NCBI GenBank assembly: GCA_036405815.1
Contig: DASWWX010000054.1
Span: 32,150-96,149, forward strand
DNA length: 64,000 bases
Direction: 5' to 3'
Source: Solimonas sp036405815
Lineage (GTDB): Bacteria; Pseudomonadota; Gammaproteobacteria; Nevskiales; Nevskiaceae
Under the pieces are notes generated by a model. The model was not told the origin of the DNA, ran no database searches, and worked only from the letters and a program-made list of their open reading frames with translations. Below are positions 45,247 to 54,942 of the stretch, piece after piece. Made by a program: the position numbers and the translations under genes. How positions within the stretch are numbered: the stretch's first letter is position 1; each line of letters opens with the position of its first letter.

Positions 45247-45963
45247 ATGAGCACCCCAGGTTACAAGTCCCACATCTCCAGCCAGTTCAACGCCGAACTG
45301 GAAGACGTCCGTCAGCGCGTGCTCGCGATGGGCGGTCTGGTGGAGCAGCAGATCGTCGATGCCACGCGCGCCTTGATCGACGGCGATGCCCAGCTCGGCG
45401 ACCAGGTCATCAAGAACGACTACAAGGTCAACCAGCTCGAAGTGCTGATCGACGAGGAGTGCTCGCACATCCTCGCGCGCCGCCAGCCCACGGCCAGCGA
45501 TCTGCGCCTGGTCTACGCGGTGATCAAGACGATCACCGACCTGGAACGCATCGGCGACGAGGCCGAGAAGATCGCGCGCATGGCCGCGGACCTGGCCAAG
45601 CTGGAACGGCTGTCCGACGGCCTGATCCAGGTACAACACCTGTCGCGCAGCGCCACGCAGATGGTGCACGACGCGCTCGACGCGTTCGCACGCATGGATG
45701 CCGAGGCGGCGCTGGCGGTGGCGCGCGAGGACGAATCGATCGACCGCGAGTACGAGGCGCTGATGCGTCAGTGCATCACCTTCATGATGGAAGACCCGCG
45801 CACGATCCGCCGCGTCATGGACATCATCTGGAGCGTGCGTTCTCTGGAGCGCATCGGCGACCACGCCAAGAACATCGCCGAGTACGTGATCTACTTCGTC
45901 AAGGGCAAGGACGTGCGCCACCTGTCGATCGAGTCGATGGAGCGCGAGGTCAAGGGCGGCTGA
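45247..45963 (+). CDS. phoU: Phosphate signalling protein PhoU
   Basis: A 238-residue protein of two three-helix bundles. Each repeat carries the metal-binding E/DxxxD-type motif: TDLERIGDEAEKIA and RSLERIGDHAKNIAEY. It links the state of PstSCAB to PhoR and prevents Pho activation when phosphate is plentiful. It is the last gene of pstCAB-phoU, 26 bp after pstB, followed by a terminator. Confidence 0.96.
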   Translation: MSTPGYKSHISSQFNAELEDVRQRVLAMGGLVEQQIVDATRALIDGDAQLGDQVIKNDYKVNQLEVLIDEECSHILARRQPTASDLRLVYAVIKTITDLERIGDEAEKIARMAADLAKLERLSDGLIQVQHLSRSATQMVHDALDAFARMDAEAALAVAREDESIDREYEALMRQCITFMMEDPRTIRRVMDIIWSVRSLERIGDHAKNIAEYVIYFVKGKDVRHLSIESMEREVKGG

Positions 45964-45988
45964 CGCGACGCGGCCATGTGCTAGCTCG

Positions 45989-46013
45989 AAGGCCGGCGCA
46001 AGCCGGCCTTTTT
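45989..46013 (+). terminator. Rho-independent terminator after phoU
   Basis: Perfect arms AAGGCCGGC / GCCGGCCTT with a GCAA loop, then TTTATT. Ends the phosphate block. The remaining 240 bp up to mrcB show only a -10-like TACACT at 46212-46217. Confidence 0.9.
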
Positions 46014-46252
46014 ATTGTCACGCCCATTGTTGTCGTCCAAGTGAGGCGGGGCGGTCTTCGCCGCGTGCGCACCCGCTGCTTATTGACGGAACCGGCGTTC
46101 AGCCGGCGTTCTGATTCGACGGCTAATCTGCCGCCCCAAGCCGCGCGCCCTGCCGGGCCGCGGCCTTTTCATGCGGGCATGCCGGTCGGTCGAGCGGTGG
46201 CCCGGATCGTCTACACTGCGCGCCCCTGAGCCCAACGAGTTTTGCCACCCGC

Positions 46253-48574
46253 GTGGCTTCCAAGAAACGTCATCGCCTCACGGTCGCCGCCTTGTCGGTG
46301 CTGACGCTGGGTCTGAGCCTGGCGCTGGTGGTGTTCGCCGGTTATCTGCTGAAGCTGGATCGCGACATCCGCGAACGCTTCGCCGGTGCGCGCTGGGCCC
46401 TGCCAGCGCAGGTCTATGCCGCGCCTTTGGAGCTGTATCCGGGTCTGAACCTGGGCCCATCGGACATCGCCCACGAATTGCAGCGTCTCGGCTACCGCAA
46501 CGACGGTGAGGCCGGAAACGTCGGCACCTATGCCGCCGGCAGCGCGCGCGTCGACCTGTACGTGCGCGCCTTTCACTTCTGGGATGGCGCCCAGCCGTCG
46601 CAGCGTCTGAGCCTGCGTTTTGCCGACAACCAGCTGACGGCCGTGGAGTCTGCCGACGGTGGCGGCGCGCGCGACATCGTGCGCCTCGACCCGATGCTGA
46701 TCGGCAGCATCTATCCCAAGCAGGGCGAGGACCGCGTGCTGGTCAAGCTCGCCGACGTGCCGACGCTGCTGCCGGAAGGCTTGATCGCGGTGGAGGATCG
46801 CAGCTTCCGTTCGCACTTCGGCATCAGCATCAAGGGCATCACGCGCGCGATGATCGCCAATCTGCGCGCCGGGCACGTGGTGCAGGGCGGCAGCACGCTG
46901 ACCCAGCAGCTGATCAAGAATTTCTTCCTCAACAGCAAGCAGACCTGGCAGCGCAAGATCAATGAGGCCTTCATGGCCCTGCTGCTGGAGGCGCACTACG
47001 AGAAGGACGAAATCCTCGAGGCGTATCTGAACGAGGTGCATCTCGGCCAGGACGGCAATCGTGCCGTGCACGGCTTCGGCCTGGGCGCGCAGTTCTACTT
47101 CAACAAGCCGCTGAGCGAGCTGCGCACGCACGAGATCGCGCTGATGGTCGGCCTGGTCAAGGGGCCGTCGTTCTACAACCCGCGCCGCAACCCGGAACGC
47201 GCGCTCAAGCGCCGCAATCTGGTGCTGGACGTGCTGCGCGACGAGCAGCTGATCGACGAGGCCGAGCACGCCGAGGCGATCCAGCAGCCGCTGGGCGTGG
47301 CCAGCGCCCGCGGTGGCGGTGTCGAGCGCTATCCCGCGTTCGTGGAACTGGTGCGTCGGCAGTTGCGCGGCCAGTACAAGGACGAGGATCTGACCCACGA
47401 AGGTCTGCGCATCTTCACGACGCTGGACCCGCGCGCGCAGGAAGCCCTGGAACGGCGCATCACCGAAGACCTGCCGGCGCTGGAAAAGCAGCGCAAGATG
47501 AAGGAGCGCACGCTGGAGGCGGCGGGCGTCATCACCAGCGCTGACGGCGGCGAGGTGCTGGGCCTGGTCGCGGGACGCGACGTGCGCTTCCCCGGATTCA
47601 ACCGCGCGCTGGATTCGCGCCGCTCGATCGGTTCGCTGTCCAAGCCCTTCGTCTATCTGGCCGCGTTGCAGCGGCCGGCGCAGTTCGGCCTGCACAGCTT
47701 CATTCCCGACGATCCGATCTCGCTGAAGATGCCGCATGGACCGGTGTGGCAGCCGCAGAACTACGATCGCCAGTTGCACGGGCCGCAGCCGCTCTACATG
47801 GCGCTGGCGCAGTCCTACAACCTGCCGACCGTGCACCTGGGCATGGCGGTGGGCACCGAGACGGTGATGCAGACGCTGCGCGCTGCCGGCTACAACGGCG
47901 CGTCCAAGGCGTTGCCGTCGATCTTCCTGGGTGCCGTCGATGCTTCGCCGCTGGAAGTGGCGCAGATGTACGCGACCCTGGCGGCCGGCGGTTTCCAGGC
48001 GCCGCTGTCGGCGATCCGCGAGGTGCAGACGCTGGACGGCCAGCCGCTGCAACGCTTCCCGATCCAGGTGAAGCAGACCCTGCCGGAAGGTCCGGTCTAT
48101 CTGCTGAATTGGGCCTTGCGCCAGGTGATCGCGCTCGGCACCGGCCGCGCCGCCTACGCCAGCATTCCGCCCGGCACGATCGTCGCCGGCAAGACCGGCA
48201 CCACCGACGATTACCGCGACAGCTGGTTCGCCGGCTTTGCGGCGGATCGCGTCGCCGTGATCTGGGTCGGCCGCGACGACAATCAGCCGACGGGGCTGTC
48301 CGGCTCCAACGGCGCACTGCCGATCTGGGCGCGCGTGATGCGTGACCTGCGCGTGCGTGGGCTCGATCCGATTCCGCCGCCAGACGTCGAGGAAGCGATG
48401 ATCGATCCGCTGACCGGCCTGCGCGCCGATGCGGGCTGTCTCAATGCGATCGTGGTGCCGTATCTGGCCGGCTATGCGCCGGCGGATTGGGCGCCCTGCG
48501 CCGATGCTGGTCGCACGTTGCCGGAGGCGCTGGAGAATCCGCTGAAGTGGTTGCGCGAGCTGTTCGGCGGCTGA
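46253..48574 (+). CDS. mrcB: Penicillin-binding protein 1B
   Basis: Bifunctional peptidoglycan synthase of 773 residues with a GTG start. One membrane anchor (about 10-34) is followed by a UB2H-like region, then the glycosyltransferase GT51 domain with the catalytic E181 in AVEDRSFRSHFGIS and QGGSTLTQQLIKN. The transpeptidase domain has SLSK (S461 nucleophile, K464), SYN in LAQSYNLPT, and KTGTTDDYRDSWFAGF. The UB2H-like stretch and motif spacing favour PBP1b over PBP1a. It likely depends on an outer-membrane LpoB-type activator; the next gene is a lipoprotein with TPR features. Confidence 0.93.
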   Translation: MASKKRHRLTVAALSVLTLGLSLALVVFAGYLLKLDRDIRERFAGARWALPAQVYAAPLELYPGLNLGPSDIAHELQRLGYRNDGEAGNVGTYAAGSARVDLYVRAFHFWDGAQPSQRLSLRFADNQLTAVESADGGGARDIVRLDPMLIGSIYPKQGEDRVLVKLADVPTLLPEGLIAVEDRSFRSHFGISIKGITRAMIANLRAGHVVQGGSTLTQQLIKNFFLNSKQTWQRKINEAFMALLLEAHYEKDEILEAYLNEVHLGQDGNRAVHGFGLGAQFYFNKPLSELRTHEIALMVGLVKGPSFYNPRRNPERALKRRNLVLDVLRDEQLIDEAEHAEAIQQPLGVASARGGGVERYPAFVELVRRQLRGQYKDEDLTHEGLRIFTTLDPRAQEALERRITEDLPALEKQRKMKERTLEAAGVITSADGGEVLGLVAGRDVRFPGFNRALDSRRSIGSLSKPFVYLAALQRPAQFGLHSFIPDDPISLKMPHGPVWQPQNYDRQLHGPQPLYMALAQSYNLPTVHLGMAVGTETVMQTLRAAGYNGASKALPSIFLGAVDASPLEVAQMYATLAAGGFQAPLSAIREVQTLDGQPLQRFPIQVKQTLPEGPVYLLNWALRQVIALGTGRAAYASIPPGTIVAGKTGTTDDYRDSWFAGFAADRVAVIWVGRDDNQPTGLSGSNGALPIWARVMRDLRVRGLDPIPPPDVEEAMIDPLTGLRADAGCLNAIVVPYLAGYAPADWAPCADAGRTLPEALENPLKWLRELFGG

Positions 48575-48588
48575 AGGGCCGGGGCGGC

Positions 48589-48594
48589 TACAAT
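48589..48594 (+). promoter_or_regulatory. -10-like element directly before the TPR lipoprotein gene
   Basis: TACAAT lies 6 bp before ATG 48601, so a transcript from it would be leaderless. No Shine-Dalgarno sequence fits in the gap. Confidence 0.4.
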
Positions 48595-48600
48595 GCCGCC

Positions 48601-49227
48601 ATGATTGCGCATCGGATTTCCCCCTCGACGCGGCGCCTGCTGTGGCTGTTGCCCCTGCTGCTGGCCAGCGCCTGCACGACCTCGCGCGGTACCAAGGAAG
48701 TCTGGCCGTATCCGGAACCGCCGGTCAGCGGTCAGCCGCAGACCCCGTCCGGCCGTCCGACGCCGGGCGCCCCGATTCCCGACGACCGCCCCGCGTCCGG
48801 CACGCCGATTCCGTCCGAAGACGGCCCGGCGATGCGACCGGTGCCCGAGTATCCGCGTAACGCCGAGGCGGTCAGCGGCGCGGCCGTGGCCTCGCTGATC
48901 CGGCAGGCGCGCACACAGCGTGAAGCCGGACGACCGGATCAGGCGGCGGCCTCGCTGGAACGGGCGCTGCGTATCGAGCCGCGCAACTACTTCACCTGGT
49001 CGGCGCTGGGTCAGACGTATCTGGCGCAGAAGAACTACGCGCAGGCCGAGAGCGTGGCGCAGAAGTCGAACGTGCTGGCGCGCGGCAACGTCTGGGTCGA
49101 GCTGGAGAACTGGCGCACCATTGCCGCCGCGCGTGAAGCCCGCGGTGAGGCGCTGGGTGCGCTGGAGGCGCAGACCCGCGCCGACGAACTGGCGCAGTGG
49201 CTGCGGTCGGCGGGCGCTTCGAACTGA
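48601..49227 (+). CDS. TPR-containing lipoprotein
   Basis: A 208-residue lipoprotein with lipobox LLASAC (Cys25), a Pro-rich linker (about 35-80) and TPR-like helices from about 95 to 205 (ARTQREAGRPDQAAASLERA, then YLAQKNYAQAESVAQKS). It lies 26 bp after mrcB. A lipoprotein beside PBP1b invites comparison with the LpoA/LpoB activators, and a proline-rich tether plus TPR would suit that, but no sequence proof is available. Confidence 0.72.
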   Translation: MIAHRISPSTRRLLWLLPLLLASACTTSRGTKEVWPYPEPPVSGQPQTPSGRPTPGAPIPDDRPASGTPIPSEDGPAMRPVPEYPRNAEAVSGAAVASLIRQARTQREAGRPDQAAASLERALRIEPRNYFTWSALGQTYLAQKNYAQAESVAQKSNVLARGNVWVELENWRTIAAAREARGEALGALEAQTRADELAQWLRSAGASN

Positions 49228-49237
49228 TCGGTTGCCA

Positions 49238-51181
49238 TTGAACGACGCGGACTTGAGCGGCGCCCGCGCCGACATCGCCGATCTGCTCGGCGCGCGTGGC
49301 CCGTTCGCGCATCGCGTTCCGGATTTCGCACCGCGCGCCGCGCAGCAGGCGATGGCGGCGGCCGTCGCCGATCACCTGGATCGCGCCGGCGGCCTGATCG
49401 TCGAGGCCGGTACCGGCACCGGCAAGACCTACGCCTACCTGGTGCCGGCGCTGATGTCCGGGCGTCGCACCGTGATCTCCACCGGCACCCGAACGCTCCA
49501 GGATCAGTTGTTCCACCGCGACCTGCCGCGCGTGCGCGAAACGCTGGGCGTGCCGGCGCGCGTGGCGTTGCTCAAGGGACGCGCCAACTACCTGTGCCTG
49601 TACCGGATGAAGCGCGCCCGCGGTCAGCCGCAGCTGCGCGGACTCGATGCGCCGCTGCGCGCGGTCGAGGACTGGGCGCGGCGCACGACGTCCGGCGAGC
49701 TGTCCGAGCTGGGTGAGTTTCGCGAGGAACAGGCGTTGACGCGCCAGATCACGTCCACCGCCGACAATTGCCTGGGCAGCCGTTGCGCGGACTTCGAGCG
49801 CTGCTACGTGGCGCAGGCACGGCGCAATGCGCAGGCCGCCGATCTGGTCGTGGTCAACCATCACCTGCTGTTCGCCGACTTTCTGCTCAAGGACAACGGC
49901 TTTGGCCAGATCCTGTCCGGCAGCGACGCGGTGATCGTCGACGAGGCGCACCAGCTGCCGGAGCTGGCGTCGCAGTTCTTCGGCACGCGCGTGTCGACGC
50001 GGCAGCTGCAGGAGCTGGCGCGCGATACGCAGCTGGAAGCGCAGAACTGCGGCGATCTGCCGGCGCTGGGCGAGACCGCACAGCGCCTGGCCGGCGACGT
50101 CGCGCGCCTGGAGGCGGTGTTCCTGCGCAGTGCACCGCGGGCGCCGCTGGCACAGTTCGTCGCCAACCCGGATGCGCAGATCGAACTGGAACGCGTCGGT
50201 CAGTCGCTGGACGAAACCTTCGACGGCCTGCGACCGCTGGAGGAGCGCAATGCCGAGCTCGGTGCGCTGCTGGCACGCGCGCTGGAATTGCGTGAGCGCT
50301 GGGCGCATCTGTTCGATGGCGCGGTCGCCGACGATGAGGTGCGCTGGTCCGAGGCTTTGCCGCGCGGCGGCAGCCTCAACGCCACGCCGATCGAGGTTGC
50401 CGACGGCTTTCGCCGCATGCGCGAAACCTACCCAGGCGCCTGGGTCTTCACCTCGGCCACGCTCGCCGCCGGCGACGACTTCTCCCACTACGTGCAGCAG
50501 CTGGGTCTGCAGGATGCGCAGACGCTGCGTCTGGACAGCCCCTTCGACTACGCGACGCAGGCGCGGCTGTATCTGCCGCGCGGCCTGCCGGAGCCGAACC
50601 AGCCCGGTTATCCGGTGGCGGTGGCCGATGCGGCGATCCCGGTGATCGAAGCCGCGCAGGGGGGGGCGTTTGTGCTGTGCACCAGCCATCGCGCGCTGCG
50701 CGCGGTGGCCGAGCGCCTGCGCGGGCGCTTGCCCTACCGCTTGCTGGTGCAGGGCGACGACAGCCGCTCGGCACTGCTCGATGCTTTCGCCGCCGACGGC
50801 AACGCCGTGCTGGTCGGCACCAGCAGTTTCTGGGAGGGCGTGGACGTCAAGGGTCAGGCGTTGCGGGTCGTGGTCATCGACAAGCTGCCGTTCGCCGCGC
50901 CCGGCGATCCGGTCTACGAGGCCAAGCTGGACGCGATCCGTCGGCGCGGCGGCACGCCGTTCTTCGAGCTGCAGCTGCCGGAGGCGATCGTGATGCTGCG
51001 TCAGGGCGTCGGCCGCCTGATCCGCGATCCCGCCGATCGCGGCCTGCTGATGCTCTGCGATCCGCGACTGACCTCGAAAGGTTACGGTCGCAAGGTGCTG
51101 GCGAGCCTGCCGGCGATGCCGCTGCTGCGCGAGCTGCCGGTCGTGCAAGAATTCGCGCGCACGTTGCCGCCCGATCCATGA
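49238..51181 (+). CDS. DinG/YoaA-type Fe-S ATP-dependent DNA helicase
   Basis: About 647 residues, superfamily 2 helicase related to XPD. No ATG lies before the conserved start, so TTG 49238 or TTG 49232 must be used. Seen: FAPRAAQQAMA (Q-motif region), Walker A VEAGTGTGKTYAY, four cysteines spaced as a cluster-binding site (YLCLYR, DNCLGSRC, FERC), Walker B VIVDEAHQLPE, and a late motif VI region with RQGVGRLIRD. YoaA rather than DinG is suggested by length and by the neighbouring tsaB, which it overlaps by 4 bp. Confidence 0.88.
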   Translation: MNDADLSGARADIADLLGARGPFAHRVPDFAPRAAQQAMAAAVADHLDRAGGLIVEAGTGTGKTYAYLVPALMSGRRTVISTGTRTLQDQLFHRDLPRVRETLGVPARVALLKGRANYLCLYRMKRARGQPQLRGLDAPLRAVEDWARRTTSGELSELGEFREEQALTRQITSTADNCLGSRCADFERCYVAQARRNAQAADLVVVNHHLLFADFLLKDNGFGQILSGSDAVIVDEAHQLPELASQFFGTRVSTRQLQELARDTQLEAQNCGDLPALGETAQRLAGDVARLEAVFLRSAPRAPLAQFVANPDAQIELERVGQSLDETFDGLRPLEERNAELGALLARALELRERWAHLFDGAVADDEVRWSEALPRGGSLNATPIEVADGFRRMRETYPGAWVFTSATLAAGDDFSHYVQQLGLQDAQTLRLDSPFDYATQARLYLPRGLPEPNQPGYPVAVADAAIPVIEAAQGGAFVLCTSHRALRAVAERLRGRLPYRLLVQGDDSRSALLDAFAADGNAVLVGTSSFWEGVDVKGQALRVVVIDKLPFAAPGDPVYEAKLDAIRRRGGTPFFELQLPEAIVMLRQGVGRLIRDPADRGLLMLCDPRLTSKGYGRKVLASLPAMPLLRELPVVQEFARTLPPDP

Positions 51182-51879
51182 ACGTTCTCGCGCTGGATAC
51201 CGCCACCGAAGCCTGTTCCGCCGCACTCGCGGTCGACGGCCGCGTGCTCGCGCGGTTCGAGGTCGCCGGCCGCAGCCATACCGAGAAAATGGTACCGATG
51301 GTGCAGGCGCTGATGGCCGAGGCGGGCCTTGCGTTCGCACAGCTCGACGGTTACGTCTGTGGTATCGGCCCCGGCAGCTTCGCCGGTGTGCGCATCGGCT
51401 TGGGCTTTATGAAGGGCCTGGCGCTGGCTGCGGACCGGCCAGCGGTGGGCATTTCCTCGCTGGAGGCCATGGCGTTGCCGGCGTTGCGCGCCGGGGCGCC
51501 GCGCGTGCTGGCGGCGATCGATGCGCGCATGAACGAGGTCTACGTCGGTGGCTATGCGGCCGACGCCGAAGGTCTGCCGGTCGCGCTGTTCGACGAGCGG
51601 GTCGGCGCGCCGGCGGCGATGCCGCGATTGAGTGAAGACGAATGGCACGGCGTCGGCACGGGTTGGGGGCGTTACGAGGCCGAGCTGCGTGCAGCGACCG
51701 GCATCGTGCCGCGTGCGCTGAATGGCGAGGCGCTGCCACGCGCCGAGGACGCGCTCGCGATCGGCTTGCCGCGATTGCAGCGTGGCGACGGCCAGTCGCT
51801 GGACCGGCTCGTGCCGCGTTACCTGCGCAACAACGTGGCCCTGACGCTGGTCGAGCAGCAGGCGCTGCGTCGACGTTGA
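51178..51879 (+). CDS. tsaB: tRNA threonylcarbamoyladenosine biosynthesis protein TsaB
   Basis: A 233-residue ASKHA-fold protein, partner of TsaD and TsaE in making t6A37 in tRNAs that read ANN codons. Family blocks seen: MNVLALDTATEACSAAL, SHTEKMVPMVQ, GIGPGSFAGVRIGLGFMKGL. The ATG overlaps the helicase stop (ATGA). The yoaA-tsaB order is also found in E. coli. Confidence 0.94.
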   Translation: MNVLALDTATEACSAALAVDGRVLARFEVAGRSHTEKMVPMVQALMAEAGLAFAQLDGYVCGIGPGSFAGVRIGLGFMKGLALAADRPAVGISSLEAMALPALRAGAPRVLAAIDARMNEVYVGGYAADAEGLPVALFDERVGAPAAMPRLSEDEWHGVGTGWGRYEAELRAATGIVPRALNGEALPRAEDALAIGLPRLQRGDGQSLDRLVPRYLRNNVALTLVEQQALRRR

Positions 51880-52042
51880 CCCGTCGCTGACCAGGCGTTG
51901 TTGCGGCGTTGACCTGCGTTGAACCGGTGGCCGCCGTGCCGGTCTGAACCTTGAGCGCGTTGCTCGGTGTTGCTGGAGTCGCTGCGGCGAATCAGGCACA
52001 CTGCGCGTCCTTTCGCCGACCCTGCTGTCGGCGATCGTCTAT

Positions 52043-52155
<113 letters not shown>

Positions 52156-52187
52156 CTCATCCGGTGTTCGAAGGTCGGGGCGCACGC

Positions 52188-52784
52188 ATGCTGGATCTCC
52201 AACCGCTGGTGCTCGAAGGCCGCGGGATCCGCCTGGAACCGCTGACGCTGGCGCACGAGTCTGGGTTGACGGCGGCCGCGGCCGACGGCCAACTGTGGCG
52301 CCTCTGGTACACCGGCGTGCCGCAGCCGCACGAAACCCGTGGCTATATCGAACGCGCGCTGGCCGGCCAGGGTGAAGGCCACATGCTGCCGTGGGCGGTG
52401 CGCGATCTGGCGGCGGACCGCATCGTCGGTACCACGCGCTATCACGACATCGTCGCGGCGATCGATCGCGTCGAGATCGGCCACACCTGGTACGCGGCTG
52501 GCTCCCAGCGCACGCACGTCAACACGGTGTGCAAGCTATTGCTGCTGACGCATGCCTTCGAGTCGCTGGGCTGCGCGGTGGTTGGGCTGCGCACCGACAA
52601 CTTCAACTTCCGCTCGCAACGCGCGATCGAGGCGCTGGGTGCGAAGAAGGACGGCGTGCTTCGTCACCACATGGCGCGCCGCGACGGCAGTGTGCGCGAC
52701 ACGGTGATGTACAGCCTTCTCGCCGGCGAATGGCCGGATGTGCGCCGGCACCTGGAATTCCGGCTCGCGCGGCACGCTCGCTGA
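52188..52784 (+). CDS. GNAT-family N-acetyltransferase
   Basis: A 198-residue RimJ/RimL-type GNAT protein. It begins with the common LEGRGIRLEPLTLAHESGL, has the core TRYHDIVAAIDRVEIGHTWY and the late NFNFRSQRAIEALGAKKDG with the acetyl-CoA-binding Asn-x-x-Ser pattern. The acceptor is probably a protein N-terminus or small amine. It starts 33 bp after ffs. Confidence 0.82.
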   Translation: MLDLQPLVLEGRGIRLEPLTLAHESGLTAAAADGQLWRLWYTGVPQPHETRGYIERALAGQGEGHMLPWAVRDLAADRIVGTTRYHDIVAAIDRVEIGHTWYAAGSQRTHVNTVCKLLLLTHAFESLGCAVVGLRTDNFNFRSQRAIEALGAKKDGVLRHHMARRDGSVRDTVMYSLLAGEWPDVRRHLEFRLARHAR

Positions 52785-52870
52785 GGGTGTTTCCGGGCCG
52801 GCGCCGGTAGCCGGACGCGGGCCAATCCGCGACAATCCGGCTTCCGTTTTTCTCCCGACCGTCCACGCCC

Positions 52871-54508
52871 ATGAGCTATCTCGCGCTGGCCCGCAAATAC
52901 CGTCCGCGTCGCTTCGAGGACGTCATGGGGCAGGGGCACGTCGTCAAGGCGCTGTCGCATGCGCTGGACGGCGACAAGCTGCATCCGGCAATCCTGTTGA
53001 CCGGCACGCGCGGTGTCGGCAAGACCACGCTGGCGCGCATCGTCGCCAAGTGCCTGAACTGCGAGACCGGTGTCGGCGCCAACCCCTGCGGCCAGTGCTC
53101 GGCCTGTCAGGAAGTCGATCAAGGTCGTTTCGTCGATCTGCTGGAGATCGATGCGGCGAGCAACACCGGCGTCGACGACGTGCGTCAGGTCATCGAGAAC
53201 GCGCTTTATGCGCCAGCCAAGGGCCGCTACAAGGTCTATCTGATCGACGAAGTCCACATGCTGTCGAAGGCGGCGTTCAACGCCCTGCTGAAGACGCTGG
53301 AGGAGCCGCCACCGCACGTGAAGTTCGTGCTGGCGACCACCGATCCGCAGAAGCTGCTGCCGACCGTGCTGAGCCGCTGCCTGCAGTTCAATCTCAAGCG
53401 CCTGAGCGTGGCGACGATCCGCGATCAGCTCGCCAAGGTGCTGGACGACGAAAGCGTGGCGTATGAACTGCCGGCGCTGACCGAGATCGCTCGCGCCGCG
53501 GATGGCTCGATGCGCGACGGTCTGTCGCTGGTGGATCAGGCGATCGCCTTTGCCGGCGGTGCCGCGCTGCAGCGCGGCCCGGTCGAGGACATGCTCGGCA
53601 CCAGCGGCCGGCAGACGCTGTTCCAGATTCTGGAAGCGCTGTGCACGCGCGATGCCGACGGCCTGCTGGCCTGCATCCAGCGCCTGGAGTCGCAGGGGCC
53701 GGATTACGCGGCGCTGCTCAGCGAGCTGGCCGGCCATCTGCAACGCCTGGCGCTGCTGCAACTGCTGCCTAACGCGCAGACCGAGGAAGACGAGCCGGCG
53801 CTTATAGCGCTCAAGGAGCGTTTCCCGGTCGAGGACGTGCAGCTCTGCTACCAGATCGCCGTCAACGGCCGTCGCGATCTGCCGTGGGCGCCGGACCCGC
53901 GCACCGGTTTCGAGATGAGCCTGCTGCGCATGCTGGCGTTCCAGCCCGACGAGGCGCCGGCGGCGTCCGGCGCGACGGGTGGCGGCGGCGCGCGGGCGGC
54001 TCGACCGGAGTCGGGCGGGGGCCAGCGTGCCGCTGCGTCGTCGTCATCGGCCGCGGCCTCGATTGCCGCGCCCAGCCCCGCGCAGGCGATGCAGCCGGCA
54101 GAGGCGGCGGGTTCGTTGCCGGCGGATGCCGACTGGTCGCAGCGCGTGGAGGCGATGCCGCTGTCCGGCCTGGATCGGCCGCTGGCGCGTCACTGCGCCT
54201 GGGTCGGTCGCGAGGCTGACGTGGTGCAGTTGGCGCTCGATGCCAAGGCGCGGCATCTGCTCAGCGAGCCGCGCCGCGCCGCGATCGAAGCGGCGCTCTC
54301 GGCGCAGCTCGGCGAGCCGATCCGCCTGCAGATCGAGATTGCCGTGGAGACGGTGGAGTCGCCGGCGACGCTGCAGCAACTGGCGGACGTCGAACGCCAG
54401 CAGTCCGCCGAGCAGGCGATCGCCGACGACCCGGTGGTGCGCGCGTTCCGCGATCAGTTCGGCGCGGTGGTGCGCAAGGATTCGATCCGGCCGCCGCTGA
54501 ATTCCTGA
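52871..54508 (+). CDS. dnaX: DNA polymerase III subunit tau/gamma
   Basis: Clamp-loader ATPase of 545 residues. Walker A GTRGVGKTTLAR, zinc-module cysteines in KCLNCETGVGANPCGQCSAC, Walker B VYLIDEVHML, and sensor 1 in LATTDPQKLLPTVLSRC. An Ala/Ser/Gly-rich linker (about 365-410) leads to a short C-terminal tau region. No A-rich slippery heptamer typical of the E. coli gamma frameshift was seen, so only tau may be made. ybaB follows after 107 bp. Confidence 0.95.
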   Translation: MSYLALARKYRPRRFEDVMGQGHVVKALSHALDGDKLHPAILLTGTRGVGKTTLARIVAKCLNCETGVGANPCGQCSACQEVDQGRFVDLLEIDAASNTGVDDVRQVIENALYAPAKGRYKVYLIDEVHMLSKAAFNALLKTLEEPPPHVKFVLATTDPQKLLPTVLSRCLQFNLKRLSVATIRDQLAKVLDDESVAYELPALTEIARAADGSMRDGLSLVDQAIAFAGGAALQRGPVEDMLGTSGRQTLFQILEALCTRDADGLLACIQRLESQGPDYAALLSELAGHLQRLALLQLLPNAQTEEDEPALIALKERFPVEDVQLCYQIAVNGRRDLPWAPDPRTGFEMSLLRMLAFQPDEAPAASGATGGGGARAARPESGGGQRAAASSSSAAASIAAPSPAQAMQPAEAAGSLPADADWSQRVEAMPLSGLDRPLARHCAWVGREADVVQLALDAKARHLLSEPRRAAIEAALSAQLGEPIRLQIEIAVETVESPATLQQLADVERQQSAEQAIADDPVVRAFRDQFGAVVRKDSIRPPLNS

Positions 54509-54615
54509 AGTCGACATCGCTGGCCGGCGGCGCTCGGTAACGGATGCCCCGGCCATTCACTCACCGATGACGCCTCGCGCTTGATGCGGAAGGCGTCGCA
54601 GTCCCGGAGGTCATC

Positions 54616-54942
54616 ATGAAAGGCGGTCCCCTTGGCCAGATCATGCGTCAGGCCCAGCAGATGCAGGAAAAGATGCAGCGCGCGCAGGAAGAGATCGCGC
54701 GCATGGAAATCGTCGGCGAGTCCGGCGCCGGTATGGTCAAGGTCACGCTGACCGGCAAGCATCAGTGCCGCAAGGTCGAGATCGCGGCCGATGCGCTGAA
54801 GGAAGACAAGGAATTCGTCGAGGATCTGATCGCTGCCGCAATCAACGACGCGACGCAGAAGGTCGATGCCGAAACCAAGTCGCGCCTCGGCGGCCTGACC
54901 GCCGGTCTGCAGCTGCCGCCGGGCATGAATCTGGGTCTTTGA
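54616..54942 (+). CDS. ybaB: YbaB/EbfC family nucleoid-associated protein
   Basis: A 108-residue DNA-binding protein with a Gln/Met-rich coiled-coil start (QIMRQAQQMQEKMQRAQEEI) and the conserved core VKVTLTGKHQCRKVEIAADA. A strong GGAGG lies 7 bp before the ATG. In many relatives recR follows directly; here the next 115 bp are empty and the next gene is convergent. Confidence 0.94.
   Translation: MKGGPLGQIMRQAQQMQEKMQRAQEEIARMEIVGESGAGMVKVTLTGKHQCRKVEIAADALKEDKEFVEDLIAAAINDATQKVDAETKSRLGGLTAGLQLPPGMNLGL

Noticed and set aside
48992..51340. Minus-strand open frame of 782 codons opposite the helicase
   Set aside because: Spurious frame caused by third-position GC bias; the helicase motifs on the plus strand are complete.
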